Positions 23,201 to 30,288 of a stretch of 30,502 nt of DNA are shown here, in pieces; the first letter of the stretch is position 1, and every line of letters starts with the position of its first letter. Origin of the DNA: Thiodiazotropha sp040507005 (lineage in GTDB: Bacteria; Pseudomonadota; Gammaproteobacteria; Chromatiales; Chromatiaceae); the NCBI GenBank assembly GCA_040507005.1, contig JBEVVS010000131.1, forward strand, positions 1 to 30,502. Reading direction: 5' to 3'. The notes beneath the pieces are model-generated. The model had not been told where the DNA came from, made no database searches, and saw only the letters and a program-made list of their open reading frames with translations. A program made the translations under genes and the position numbers.

Positions 23201-25180
23201 ATAACGACGACCTCGGCCTGTGATGTCTGCCATACCACCAATGACTGGACCATGGCGGGTTTCAGCCATGCAGCGGTGGTCGATCCCTGTGAGCTCTGCC
23301 ACAACGGCGATATCGCCACTGGCAAGAGTCCTTCCCACGTGTTGACCAACGCATCCTGCGACAACTGCCACAACACCAACAGTTGGCAGATTTCCAGCTT
23401 CAACCACGATGGCGTAACCGGTAGCTGTTCGTCCTGCCATGACGGCGTGCGGGCGACGGGTATGCATGCCTCCCATGTGGCGACCACTGCCTCTTGCGAA
23501 GCCTGTCACACCTCAACCAGCGATTGGTTGCTGGTCAATTTCGATCACTCTGTAGTGACCGGCACCTGTTCCAGTTGCCACGACGGTAACACCGCTACCG
23601 GCATGCCCGTCGACCATGTGGCGACAACGGCCGAATGCGACAACTGCCATATCTCCAATACCACCTGGACAAACGTGCGCTTCGACCATACCGGTATCAC
23701 CACCGGATGTGATAGCTGCCACAACAATGTGGATGCCATCGGTAAGCCTGCGACCCATATCCCGACTACCAGGCCATGCGAGGAGTGTCATACCACCGTG
23801 ACCTGGGCCACCGGCACCTTCGATCATGTGGGTGTGGTCGGTACCTGCTCGAGCTGTCACAACGGCAATACCGCCACCGGCAAGCATGCGGCCCATGTGA
23901 ACACCAATGGCCAATGCGACAGCTGCCATATCTCCACCGTGACCTGGTTGTCGGTGAACTTCGATCACAGCACTGTCACCGGTGCCTGCTCGAGCTGTCA
24001 CAACGGCAACACTGCCACCGGCAAGTCGGGCAGTCATGTGAACACCAATGGGGAGTGTGACATCTGCCATATCTCGCAAAACAACTGGACCGCCGTCAAC
24101 TTCGACCATTCGGTGGCGATCGGTGTCTGTTCAAGCTGCCACAACGGCACCACGGCGACCGGTAAGCCGGCCGATCATATTCAGACAGTTTCTGAATGTG
24201 ATGCCTGCCATACCTCCCAAACCAACTGGTTGGCCGTGCAGTTCGATCATTCCAATGCGGCTGGCAACTGCTCCAATTGCCATGACGGCATTACCGCGAC
24301 CGGCAAGGATCCCGGGCATGTGCCGACCACGGCCCAATGTGATGACTGCCATCTCTCGACCTCCAACTGGCTGAATGTTCGCTTCGTGCATGGCAATGTG
24401 GCTGGTACCTGCTCCACATGCCACAACGGCGTGACCGCCACCGGAAAACATCCCACGCATATCCAAACCTCGGCCCAGTGCGATGTATGCCACACCTCGA
24501 CCTCTGACTGGAACAGCGTGAACTTCAGCCACAGTGGCATCACCACAGGCTGCTCAAATTGCCACAATGGCACCTTGGCGACCGGTAAGCCGGCCAACCA
24601 CATCCCGACCACCGAAGAGTGTAATGTTTGTCATTTGTCCACCAGCGACTGGTTGAATGTAAGATTCAGCCACAGCGGCGTGGCCGGTACCTGCTCCAAC
24701 TGCCACAACGGCAATTTCGCCACCGGCAAGCCGGCAGACCATGTACCGACCACTGCGCAATGCGACAACTGTCATACCTCCACCACGACCTGGACCGCGG
24801 TGACCTTCGACCACACCGGTGTCACGGGCAATTGCGATGCCTGTCATAATGGTACGACCGCTACCGGTAAGCCGAACGGGCATTTCGTGACCACTGTCCA
24901 GTGTAATAACTGTCACACCACCAATGGTTGGCTGCCGGTGACAAACTACAGCCACGTTTCCGGCAACTACCCCGGGAACCATGGTGTTAGTCTGACCTGT
25001 AACTCCTGCCATACCAGCAACAGTGAGACTATTCCATGGCGCTACCCGACATACGCCAATACCTGCGCTGGCTGTCATGCAGGCGACTATGAGAGTGACG
25101 AAGACGACCATAGAGGCCTCAGTAATGACAGAAACTGTGGCCAGAGCGGATGTCACAGAGTCAGTTCACGTGAGTGGTGA
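20222..25180 (+). CDS. Giant multiheme cytochrome c, 68 candidate hemes
   Basis: A 1652-residue exported cytochrome. ATG 20222 has GGAA 7 bases upstream and is followed by a signal peptide (hydrophobic LAQLMWLMLLLVMCGGFF, cleavage near TVSA|VS). An earlier in-frame ATG at 20102 lies inside the upstream gene and gives no signal peptide, so it is rejected. There are 67 CXXCH motifs, from residue 62, plus one CX4CH (CGQSGCH, 1639-1645). Hemes 2-65 alternate between type B (CxxCH[N/D]G..ATGKxxxH) and type A (CDxCH...W....FDH) for 32 diheme repeats of about 46-50 residues. All 32 A-type motifs are followed by Trp and then a His (usually in FDH, FNH or FSH), and all 32 B-type motifs by G[K/M]xxxH. 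A short cap with three hemes ends the protein. A long electron-conducting wire, periplasm-spanning or extracellular, is the likely role. No lipobox is present. Confidence 0.95.
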   Translation: MMNKTREEKIVSRSGLAQLMWLMLLLVMCGGFFSNTVSAVSSEYDHFSTGFPLTGEHRNVECDQCHDKGQFAGTPVLCDGCHNDTDAAGKSMNHIDSNDQCDDCHTTVGWHVARFDHGSISGDCFACHNGSSAQGKGSDHILSGNTCEFCHSTFSWARVSHVDHSQVTGTCESCHNGDIAAGKHASHIATNEACDTCHITQSWLLVFFDHSNVVSGTCETCHNGISATGKSASHIFTFEACDVCHTTSGWQVANFSHAGVSDNCESCHNGISATGKNVGHLSTSAPCELCHTSTNSWLIVNFIHGEEAFGRCSTCHDGITQPGKYAEHIQTTAECDRCHTSTESWDQVGFDHSEVVAGTCASCHDGIQAPGKHPTHIVTNESCDVCHATTANWNVIRFNHDSFETVGLCSTCHDGVRATGKHATHIQTTEQCDTCHNSTNDWSNTSFDHSGVETTGLCSTCHDGTTATGKHAAHIQTTDQCDTCHSSTNAWNIVTFNHPADVAGRCSTCHNGVQATGKHGNHLQTNGECDTCHTITAWNVSNFDHSGITSGCESCHDGVIATGKHGSHIQTTASCESCHTTDDWTLASFNHEGVSGACESCHDGDIATGKHANHIPTTASCDNCHNTNSWAVSTFDHAGVTGSCQSCHDGVLATGKSDSHLATTAACEGCHTSTTSWAEVAFDHSIVTGSCESCHDGVTATGKSANHVETTAPCDNCHISNETWTAVRFDHTGITSGCESCHNGVDAIGKSDTHIPTTEPCENCHNTVTWSTGRFDHANVAGACSSCHDGTTATGKPAQHIPTDAQCDSCHTSTINWTLISFNHENFPVSGSCSDCHDGTLATGKHAQHIQTTAQCDTCHLSTLVWTDTSFDHSGVTTAGVCSTCHDGTTATGKHATHLTTTEQCDVCHTSTTSWLRVTFDHSAVPTAGVCSSCHDGIQATGKHATHIVTSEQCDACHTTNSWTVNTFDHSGITEPCESCHDGNTATGKHATHITTTSACDVCHTTNDWTMAGFSHAAVVDPCELCHNGDIATGKSPSHVLTNASCDNCHNTNSWQISSFNHDGVTGSCSSCHDGVRATGMHASHVATTASCEACHTSTSDWLLVNFDHSVVTGTCSSCHDGNTATGMPVDHVATTAECDNCHISNTTWTNVRFDHTGITTGCDSCHNNVDAIGKPATHIPTTRPCEECHTTVTWATGTFDHVGVVGTCSSCHNGNTATGKHAAHVNTNGQCDSCHISTVTWLSVNFDHSTVTGACSSCHNGNTATGKSGSHVNTNGECDICHISQNNWTAVNFDHSVAIGVCSSCHNGTTATGKPADHIQTVSECDACHTSQTNWLAVQFDHSNAAGNCSNCHDGITATGKDPGHVPTTAQCDDCHLSTSNWLNVRFVHGNVAGTCSTCHNGVTATGKHPTHIQTSAQCDVCHTSTSDWNSVNFSHSGITTGCSNCHNGTLATGKPANHIPTTEECNVCHLSTSDWLNVRFSHSGVAGTCSNCHNGNFATGKPADHVPTTAQCDNCHTSTTTWTAVTFDHTGVTGNCDACHNGTTATGKPNGHFVTTVQCNNCHTTNGWLPVTNYSHVSGNYPGNHGVSLTCNSCHTSNSETIPWRYPTYANTCAGCHAGDYESDEDDHRGLSNDRNCGQSGCHRVSSREW
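20453..24955 (+). repeat. 32 tandem diheme coding repeats of about 138-150 bp
   Basis: From the second heme motif (C at 20453) to the His after heme 65 (24953-24955), the giant cytochrome gene is one uninterrupted tandem array. The unit encodes CxxCH[N/D]GxxATGKxxxH[I/V/L] then CDxCHxxxxxW then F[D/N/S]H. Unit length varies mainly by one to three codons before the Trp and around the turn after FDH. Confidence 0.9.
21368..23914 (+). repeat. Tandemly duplicated 18-heme super-module
   Basis: Residues 383-806 (hemes 15-32; 21368-22639) and 807-1231 (hemes 33-50; 22640-23914) align unit by unit in register: 424 against 425 residues. Shared idiosyncrasies mark the pairing: FNHDSFETVG with FNHENFPVSG, the NTNSW variants at hemes 25 and 43, the ISNxTW variants at 29 and 47, and the unusual VDAIGK variants at 30 and 48. 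This points to a large segmental duplication within the gene. Confidence 0.75.
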
Positions 25181-25193
25181 TTACTAGGACTTT

Positions 25194-25229
25194 GCCTGGT
25201 AATCTTCAACTAATTGGGGATTGCCAGGC
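25194..25229. repeat. Intergenic stem-loop after the giant cytochrome gene
   Basis: GCCTGGTAATC (25194-25204) pairs with GATTGCCAGGC (25219-25229): 11 base pairs with one G-T wobble and a 14-base loop. It starts 14 bases after the cytochrome stop. No T-run follows, so it is more likely an mRNA 3'-end stabiliser or attenuator between the cytochrome and the barrel gene than a full terminator. Confidence 0.5.
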
Positions 25230-25356
25230 GCCAGCCACAAATCTGCAAGGCGTATTGGTTTATCCTGACCTTTGCCTGTGGATTTGACTTGTCTCAGCGG
25301 GCAGTGGGCTGGATGCTCAATTCAACTCACATTTTTTCAACCGGGTAACTAAGCGA

Positions 25357-27858
25357 GTGCAGCGTAACAATCAATTAAAATTCTCTCCTTGGCTGTTATT
25401 GCTGGTGCTCTTTTTTTGCGGCAAGGCCGGGGCGGCCACCCAGGTTTTGGATAGGATCGAGTTGACCACTGAGGGCGATGACAACATCGTCAATGTCTAT
25501 TTCAATATCCCGGTTCGTTATGTCTCCCACCTTATCAATGAGGCCGGCAACGAAGTCGGTGTGCAGCTGAAGCTAGGTCAGACCGCGGATATTGAACTCG
25601 CAGACCTGGTTGAGAGCGATCAACTGACCTGGAGTCCTACCGCCGCGGTACCTCTGGAGAAGGTGGAGTTCCAGGGCAATATCATCGGCACATCCACCCT
25701 GCTGGTATCGTTCGCCACGCCGGTGAGTGGCGTGAGGATCAATCAGGGGCGGGATTTCTATGTGATGCGGTTTATCCTGCCGGAAACCCCGGGCATCTCC
25801 GGTATGGCGGGGTCGCTGGGCAAAGCCGTGGATATCCCGGTACCGGAGACCCGCGCGCCCCTGAGTGTCAAATCCCTCCCGCTGGTCATCTATGTGATCA
25901 ATCTCAGTACCCAGTCAGAAGCGGTGGATTTTACCGAGATACCCCCAGTGCCGGTGGATGAGAATCAATTGCTCTATACCACCAAGACCAAGGTTGAGGG
26001 GGGCACGAGTTATCGTTTGCGGCTCGGTTTTTTTCGCACCAGGATCGAGGCGGATGAGCATTTAAAGGCAGTGAAAAAATTCTATCCCGATGCCTGGGTC
26101 GATACCGCGGATATCCAGGAGCGGCGGCAAGCCTTTTTCGACAGGGGTATTGAACATCTCTTTGGCGATGGGTTGATGGAAGAGCCCCAATTGGTGGATG
26201 TGGATCCCCGTCTCACCGAGATGATGGAGATGATCCGGCGCACCATCACCGCCGGGGACTATGCAAAGGCGGTGCGCCTGCTCGAAGCGTTGTTGGAGGA
26301 GCCGGAGAATATCTATACCAAGGAGGCGCTTGAGCTGTTGGGTCTGTCACGGGAAAGAAACGGCCAGATTGCCCATGCCAAAGGCGAGTATCGCCGCTAC
26401 CTGGAGAAGTACCCGGAGGGTGAGGATGCGGAGCGTGTCTGGCAACGTCTGCTGGGTCTGGAAACCGCACCCCAGCGGCCGAAAGAATCACTGCGCAAAA
26501 AAGAGCAAGGGGAAGAGGGCGAGGATGGTCCCAAAGCTGTCTGGGACACCTATGGCAGTATTTCCCAGAACTACCGCCGGGACAGTATCGACAGCCCGTT
26601 CGTGGAGGATGAAGACAGCGTTACCCGCTCGGAGATCGAGACCTTCATCGATTTCAACTCAAGACGTAAGAGTAAGGATGTGGATCTGCGTTTCAAGGTT
26701 ACCGGCAGTTATATCTACGACCTGTTGGATGATGGTGATGGAAATGATACATCCCTCAGCGACGCCTATATCGATGCGGAACACCTGGATAGCCGCACCA
26801 GTGTGCGATTTGGTCGTCAGCGGTTGCGTTCCAGCGGTATCCTGAACCGTTTTGACGGTCTCGTATTGGGTTATCAGGTGACCCCCGATATCACACTTCG
26901 CGCCACAGCCGGTTTACCGGTCGAGCGTTCACGGGACACATTTTTACACGAGCATAAGCAGTTTGCCGGCCTCAGCGCCGATTTCTCGAGTATCCTCAAG
27001 AACTGGGATCTCAGTCTCTTCATGGTGGAGCAGCGGGTCGATGATCTGGTGGACAGAAGGGCGATAGGCGGAGAAGTCCGCTACTTCGATCCCGAAAAGT
27101 CCCTCTTCAGTCTCCTGGATTACGATATCTTTCACGAAGAGGTGAGTATCTTCATGCTGCAGGGTAACTGGCGGCTTGAGGACGAGACGCGCATGTATAT
27201 GAATCTCGACTATCGGAATAGCCCCATATTGAGCACCTCAAATGCATTGAGTGGGCAGGTCGATCCTAATACCTCCCTGGCAATCGAGTCGATCGAGGAG
27301 CTGCAGAACTTCTTTACGGATGACGAGATCTATGGGTTGGCGCGGGATCGCACCGCGGAGACAACCTCTTTCTCGTTCGGCATCAATCGGCCATTTTCGA
27401 AAACCCTGCAGTTGAGTGGTGATATTACAGTCAGCAAAACCGGCGCAACCCCGGAATCCGGTGGAGTGCCGGCCACCGAAGAGACGGATAACGAGTTCTT
27501 CTACACCTTCCAGGTGATCAAAAATGATCTGTTGAAAAAGGGGGATATCGGTATCCTCAGCCTGCGCTATTCGGATGCCAATACTTCCGACACCTTCCGG
27601 GTGGGCATCAGCAGTCGCTACCCCATAACCAATGCTTGGCGAATCAATCCCCGTATCGATCTCTCCTATCGGCAGAATAATGACAATGATGGCTCACGCA
27701 AATCGATCAGCCCCTTCTTCCGCATGGATTACCGCTACCGCAAGAATATGACCTTCGAACTGGAGGGGGGGCTAAACTGGTTCGAGGAAGATGATGGCAT
27801 TGAAGTGACCAATTTTACCGATTATTTCTTCTATGGCGGTTATCGTTGGGACTTTTAG
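25357..27858 (+). CDS. SPOR- and TPR-containing outer-membrane beta-barrel protein
   Basis: An 833-residue exported protein starting at GTG 25357, the position that gives a proper signal peptide (FSPWLLLLVLFFCGKAGA). Regions in order: a beta-rich AMIN-like domain (about 28-145); an SPOR-like domain (about 174-255; YRLRLGFFRTRIEADEHLKA), which in other proteins binds denuded peptidoglycan; a TPR-like helical pair (about 286-368); a charged linker; and from about 394 to the end alternating-residue amphipathic strands. The C-terminus FFYGGYRWDF, with a terminal Phe, is the outer-membrane barrel insertion signal. It lies 176 bases after the giant cytochrome, on the same strand. By analogy with porin-cytochrome conduits it could be the outer-membrane partner through which the heme chain reaches the surface; this is inference, as it is not recognisably MtrB or PioB. 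Confidence 0.8.
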   Translation: MQRNNQLKFSPWLLLLVLFFCGKAGAATQVLDRIELTTEGDDNIVNVYFNIPVRYVSHLINEAGNEVGVQLKLGQTADIELADLVESDQLTWSPTAAVPLEKVEFQGNIIGTSTLLVSFATPVSGVRINQGRDFYVMRFILPETPGISGMAGSLGKAVDIPVPETRAPLSVKSLPLVIYVINLSTQSEAVDFTEIPPVPVDENQLLYTTKTKVEGGTSYRLRLGFFRTRIEADEHLKAVKKFYPDAWVDTADIQERRQAFFDRGIEHLFGDGLMEEPQLVDVDPRLTEMMEMIRRTITAGDYAKAVRLLEALLEEPENIYTKEALELLGLSRERNGQIAHAKGEYRRYLEKYPEGEDAERVWQRLLGLETAPQRPKESLRKKEQGEEGEDGPKAVWDTYGSISQNYRRDSIDSPFVEDEDSVTRSEIETFIDFNSRRKSKDVDLRFKVTGSYIYDLLDDGDGNDTSLSDAYIDAEHLDSRTSVRFGRQRLRSSGILNRFDGLVLGYQVTPDITLRATAGLPVERSRDTFLHEHKQFAGLSADFSSILKNWDLSLFMVEQRVDDLVDRRAIGGEVRYFDPEKSLFSLLDYDIFHEEVSIFMLQGNWRLEDETRMYMNLDYRNSPILSTSNALSGQVDPNTSLAIESIEELQNFFTDDEIYGLARDRTAETTSFSFGINRPFSKTLQLSGDITVSKTGATPESGGVPATEETDNEFFYTFQVIKNDLLKKGDIGILSLRYSDANTSDTFRVGISSRYPITNAWRINPRIDLSYRQNNDNDGSRKSISPFFRMDYRYRKNMTFELEGGLNWFEEDDGIEVTNFTDYFFYGGYRWDF

Positions 27859-27969
27859 TGAGCTCCCATGATTGCCGTAAAGAAATCTACGCCTAAAGTC
27901 TCTATTTGAAGGGTTCAGCCAAGTCCCGCTATTGACCGGCATAGCAGAACACCAGTCCCTAAATTAGTG

Positions 27970-28000
27970 TTAACAGAGACCAGGTAACTGCGGTTATAAT
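27970..28000 (+). promoter_or_regulatory. Candidate sigma-70 promoter for crcB
   Basis: A perfect TATAAT lies at 27995-28000. TTAACA at 27970-27975 could serve as -35, but with a 19-base spacer. The predicted start near 28007 leaves a leader of only about 25 bases before the TTG at 28032, too short for a fluoride riboswitch, and none was recognised upstream. Confidence 0.4.
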
Positions 28001-28031
28001 CCCGCCTTTGAATCAATATAAGGTCTCGAGA

Positions 28032-28406
28032 TTGAATCAGCTGATTGCCATAGCATCCGGCGGTGCTGCTGGAGCGTTGTTCCGCTTTTGGGTATCCAAT
28101 GGTGTGTATAATCTGCTTGGCCGCGGTTTTCCCTATGGCACCCTGGTGGTGAACGTATTGGGGTCACTGGTGATGGGATTTCTCTATGTCCTGCTGCTGG
28201 AACGCAGCACGGTTTCGCCGGAACTGCGGGGCGCCTTGCTGATCGGTTTTCTCGGCGCCTTTACCACCTTCTCCACCTTCTCAATCGAGACACTCAACCT
28301 GCTTGAACAGGCAGAGTTACTAAAGGCAGGGTTGAATATTCTGCTAAGTGTCGTCGCTTGTGTCTTGGCCTGCTGGTTCGGCCTGGTGGTTGGGAGACAG
28401 CTATGA
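28032..28406 (+). CDS. crcB: Fluoride exporter CrcB/Fluc
   Basis: A 124-residue membrane protein of the CrcB/Fluc family, a dual-topology fluoride channel that lowers cytosolic fluoride. Four hydrophobic helices are seen. The family blocks YGTLVVNVLGSLVMGF (with the conserved Asn) and GFLGAFTTFSTFSIET (with the TTFSTF core) are intact. TTG 28032 is chosen because it gives the usual N-terminus (MNQLIAIASGGAAGALFR), has AAGG 8-9 bases upstream, and gives the normal family length; the TTG at 28008 adds eight residues. The stop overlaps the start of the DUF190 gene by 4 bases, a pairing seen in many genomes. Confidence 0.93.
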   Translation: MNQLIAIASGGAAGALFRFWVSNGVYNLLGRGFPYGTLVVNVLGSLVMGFLYVLLLERSTVSPELRGALLIGFLGAFTTFSTFSIETLNLLEQAELLKAGLNILLSVVACVLACWFGLVVGRQL

Positions 28407-28714
28407 AACAGACTGAAGTGACCATGGTACGGGTCTATTTGACCGAAGGTGATCATCAGTTGGGCAAATTACTCGATTTTCTTCATCAGGAAGAGCGGGT
28501 GAGAGGTGTTACCGCATTTCGCGGTATCGCCGGATTCGGGCGCTCGGGCAAGGCCCATGAAGCGTCGTTACTGGACATCTCCATGGACCTGCCGCTTGTG
28601 GTTGAGTTCTTCGATCTGCCAGAGCAGGTGGAGAGGGTGTTGCAGGATTTGAATCAATGGGTAGAACCGGGCCATGTCGTAAGTTGGTCCGCAGAAGTGA
28701 ATATGGGTGAATAA
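28403..28714 (+). CDS. DUF190 family protein
   Basis: A 103-residue soluble protein starting at ATG 28403, which overlaps the crcB stop (ATGA) and has GGGAG upstream; a longer start at 28358 inside crcB adds 15 residues and is rejected. The blocks VRVYLTEGDH, RGVTAFRGIAGFG and LPLVVEFFDLPEQV match DUF190, small P-II-like ferredoxin-fold proteins. Members are often next to crcB, so a regulatory or accessory role in fluoride handling is possible, but the biochemical function is not established. Confidence 0.9.
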   Translation: MKQTEVTMVRVYLTEGDHQLGKLLDFLHQEERVRGVTAFRGIAGFGRSGKAHEASLLDISMDLPLVVEFFDLPEQVERVLQDLNQWVEPGHVVSWSAEVNMGE

Positions 28715-28717
28715 TCG

Positions 28718-29992
28718 ATGTTGGATCCACGACTGTTAAGAAATAATCTGGATGAGGTGGCGCTGCAGTTGGCCCGCCGGGGCTATCAACTCGATACTCA
28801 ACAGATCAGCGCACTGGAGGCGCAGCGCAAGCAGTTGCAGGTTGAGTCGCAGGAGCTGCAAAATCAGCGTAACAGCCGTTCCAAGTCCATCGGAAAGGCA
28901 AAGGCTGCAGGGGAGGATATTCAGCCACTGCTGGCTGAAGTGGCGGCACTAGGGGATCAGCTGAAGGCATCCCAGGAGGCACTCAACAAGGTACAGGAGA
29001 CGCTCTCGGAGATTACACTCGGTATTCCCAATCTGCCCCACGAATCGGTACCGGCGGGGCGTGATGAAGAGGATAACCGGGAAGAGAGACGTTGGGGGGA
29101 GCCCCGTGAATTTGATTTCGAGCCCAAGGATCATGTGGATCTAGGTGACGCCAGCGGCTTACTCGATTTCGAAGCGGCGGCCCGGATCACCGGTTCCCGT
29201 TTCGCTGTAATGGCCGGACCCTTGGCGAGAATGCACCGGGCGCTCATCCAGTTGATGCTGGATACTCATACTACGGAACACGGCTACACAGAGGCCTATG
29301 TGCCCTATATGGTAAATGCCGACAGTCTGCGTGGTACAGGCCAGTTGCCAAAGTTCGAGGAGGACCTGTTTAAACTCTGCGGTGAATCTGAATACTACTT
29401 GATTCCCACCGCTGAAGTGCCGGTGACCAATCTGATTCGGGATCAAATCATCGATGCCGATTATATGCCGCGCAAATGGGTAGCCCATACACCCTGTTTC
29501 CGTTCCGAAGCGGGATCTTATGGCAAAGATACCCGGGGCATGATTCGTCAACATCAATTCGAGAAGGTCGAATTGGTCCAGGCGGTTGCCGCCAGTCAAT
29601 CCTTTCAGGCCCTGGAAGAGCTTACCGGCCATGCCGAGGCAATTTTGCAAAAACTGGAATTACCCTATCGTGTGGTGACCCTTTGTACCGGGGATATCGG
29701 TTTTTCATCCACCAAGACCTATGACCTGGAGGTCTGGTTGCCGGGGCAGAATCGCTATCGTGAGATCTCATCCTGTTCAAATTTCATCGACTTTCAGGCG
29801 CGGCGCATGCAAGCACGCTGGCGTAATCCTGAGACCGGTAAACCGGAACTGGTGCATACCCTGAACGGATCGGGTTTGGCTGTAGGCCGCACCCTGGTTG
29901 CCGTGATGGAGAACTATCAGCAGGCTGACGGTTCGATCACTGTACCTGAGGTTCTGCGTGGGTATATGGGTGGTCTTGAAAAGATAGGCTAG
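28718..29992 (+). CDS. serS: Seryl-tRNA synthetase
   Basis: A 424-residue class II aminoacyl-tRNA synthetase that charges tRNA-Ser with serine (and tRNA-Sec where present). The N-terminal 105 or so residues form the long antiparallel coiled coil that contacts the tRNA. The catalytic domain shows TAEVPVTNL (serine site), motif 2 FRSEAGSYGKDTRG with RQHQFEKVEL, and motif 3 NGSGLAVGRTLVAVMEN. Length is normal for bacterial SerRS. It starts 3 bases after the DUF190 stop, so it may be translated from the crcB transcript as well as from its own promoter. Nothing unusual was seen. Confidence 0.97.
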   Translation: MLDPRLLRNNLDEVALQLARRGYQLDTQQISALEAQRKQLQVESQELQNQRNSRSKSIGKAKAAGEDIQPLLAEVAALGDQLKASQEALNKVQETLSEITLGIPNLPHESVPAGRDEEDNREERRWGEPREFDFEPKDHVDLGDASGLLDFEAAARITGSRFAVMAGPLARMHRALIQLMLDTHTTEHGYTEAYVPYMVNADSLRGTGQLPKFEEDLFKLCGESEYYLIPTAEVPVTNLIRDQIIDADYMPRKWVAHTPCFRSEAGSYGKDTRGMIRQHQFEKVELVQAVAASQSFQALEELTGHAEAILQKLELPYRVVTLCTGDIGFSSTKTYDLEVWLPGQNRYREISSCSNFIDFQARRMQARWRNPETGKPELVHTLNGSGLAVGRTLVAVMENYQQADGSITVPEVLRGYMGGLEKIG

Positions 29993-30041
29993 CGCAAGCT
30001 TGATCCGGGTAGCGGATACCGAACCTGGTGATGCACTTGAG

Positions 30042-30221
30042 CTAGACAATCATGATCAGCAGAATGACAAAGCCGATGACAAAGGCAATCGGCATTGCCA
30101 CCGACATCCAATCCCCTTTTTCCGCCTTCGGACTGTTTTTGAGCATATGCTTGGCTCGGGGCCAGAGGAAGAGAATCATTGCACCCAGCAATAGAGCCCA
30201 GATGATCTTTGTCCAATCCAT
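30042..30221 (-). CDS. Small membrane protein, 59 residues
   Basis: The frame runs from ATG 30221 to TAG 30042 on the minus strand. GAAGGAG, about 10 bases before the ATG, is a strong ribosome site. The product begins MDWTKIIWALLLGAMILFLW, a membrane helix, then a basic loop (PRAKHMLKNSPKAEKGD) and a second helix (about residues 40-58) to the end: a two-helix hairpin. I recall similar short proteins in gammaproteobacterial genomes but know no function. It faces serS tail to tail, with 49 bases between them. Confidence 0.75.
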   Translation of the reverse strand: MDWTKIIWALLLGAMILFLWPRAKHMLKNSPKAEKGDWMSVAMPIAFVIGFVILLIMIV

Positions 30222-30240
30222 CGTACTTATTCTCCTTCAA

Positions 30241-30264
30241 TAAAAAACCCCGGCATTGCCGGGG
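30241..30264 (-). terminator. Intrinsic terminator of the Bax-inhibitor gene
   Basis: Reading the minus strand, CCCCGGC (30264-30258), loop AAT, GCCGGGG (30254-30248) is followed by TTTTTTA (30247-30241). A perfect 7-bp GC stem plus U-run is a textbook rho-independent terminator, placed 25 bases after the stop at 30289 and just before the start region of the 59-residue gene. Confidence 0.9.
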
Positions 30265-30288
30265 CTTCATTACTGAAATTTACGACTA

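Noticed and set aside
20453..24955. CRISPR-like or satellite repeat array
   Set aside because: The repeats are about 140-150 bp, diverged, and fully explained by in-frame diheme protein repeats; there are no short identical repeats with unique spacers.
20333..25156. Many long minus-strand and out-of-frame plus-strand ORFs within the cytochrome genes
   Set aside because: They are repetitive shadows of the CXXCH repeats, such as Met/Gly/Val-rich minus-strand frames, with no independent coding signals.
25194..25229. Stem-loop as a full rho-independent terminator
   Set aside because: The stem has a long 14-base loop and no U-run follows, so termination is not supported.
27859..28031. Fluoride riboswitch before crcB
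   Set aside because: No recognisable crcB-motif pseudoknot, and the best promoter leaves a leader of only about 25 bases.
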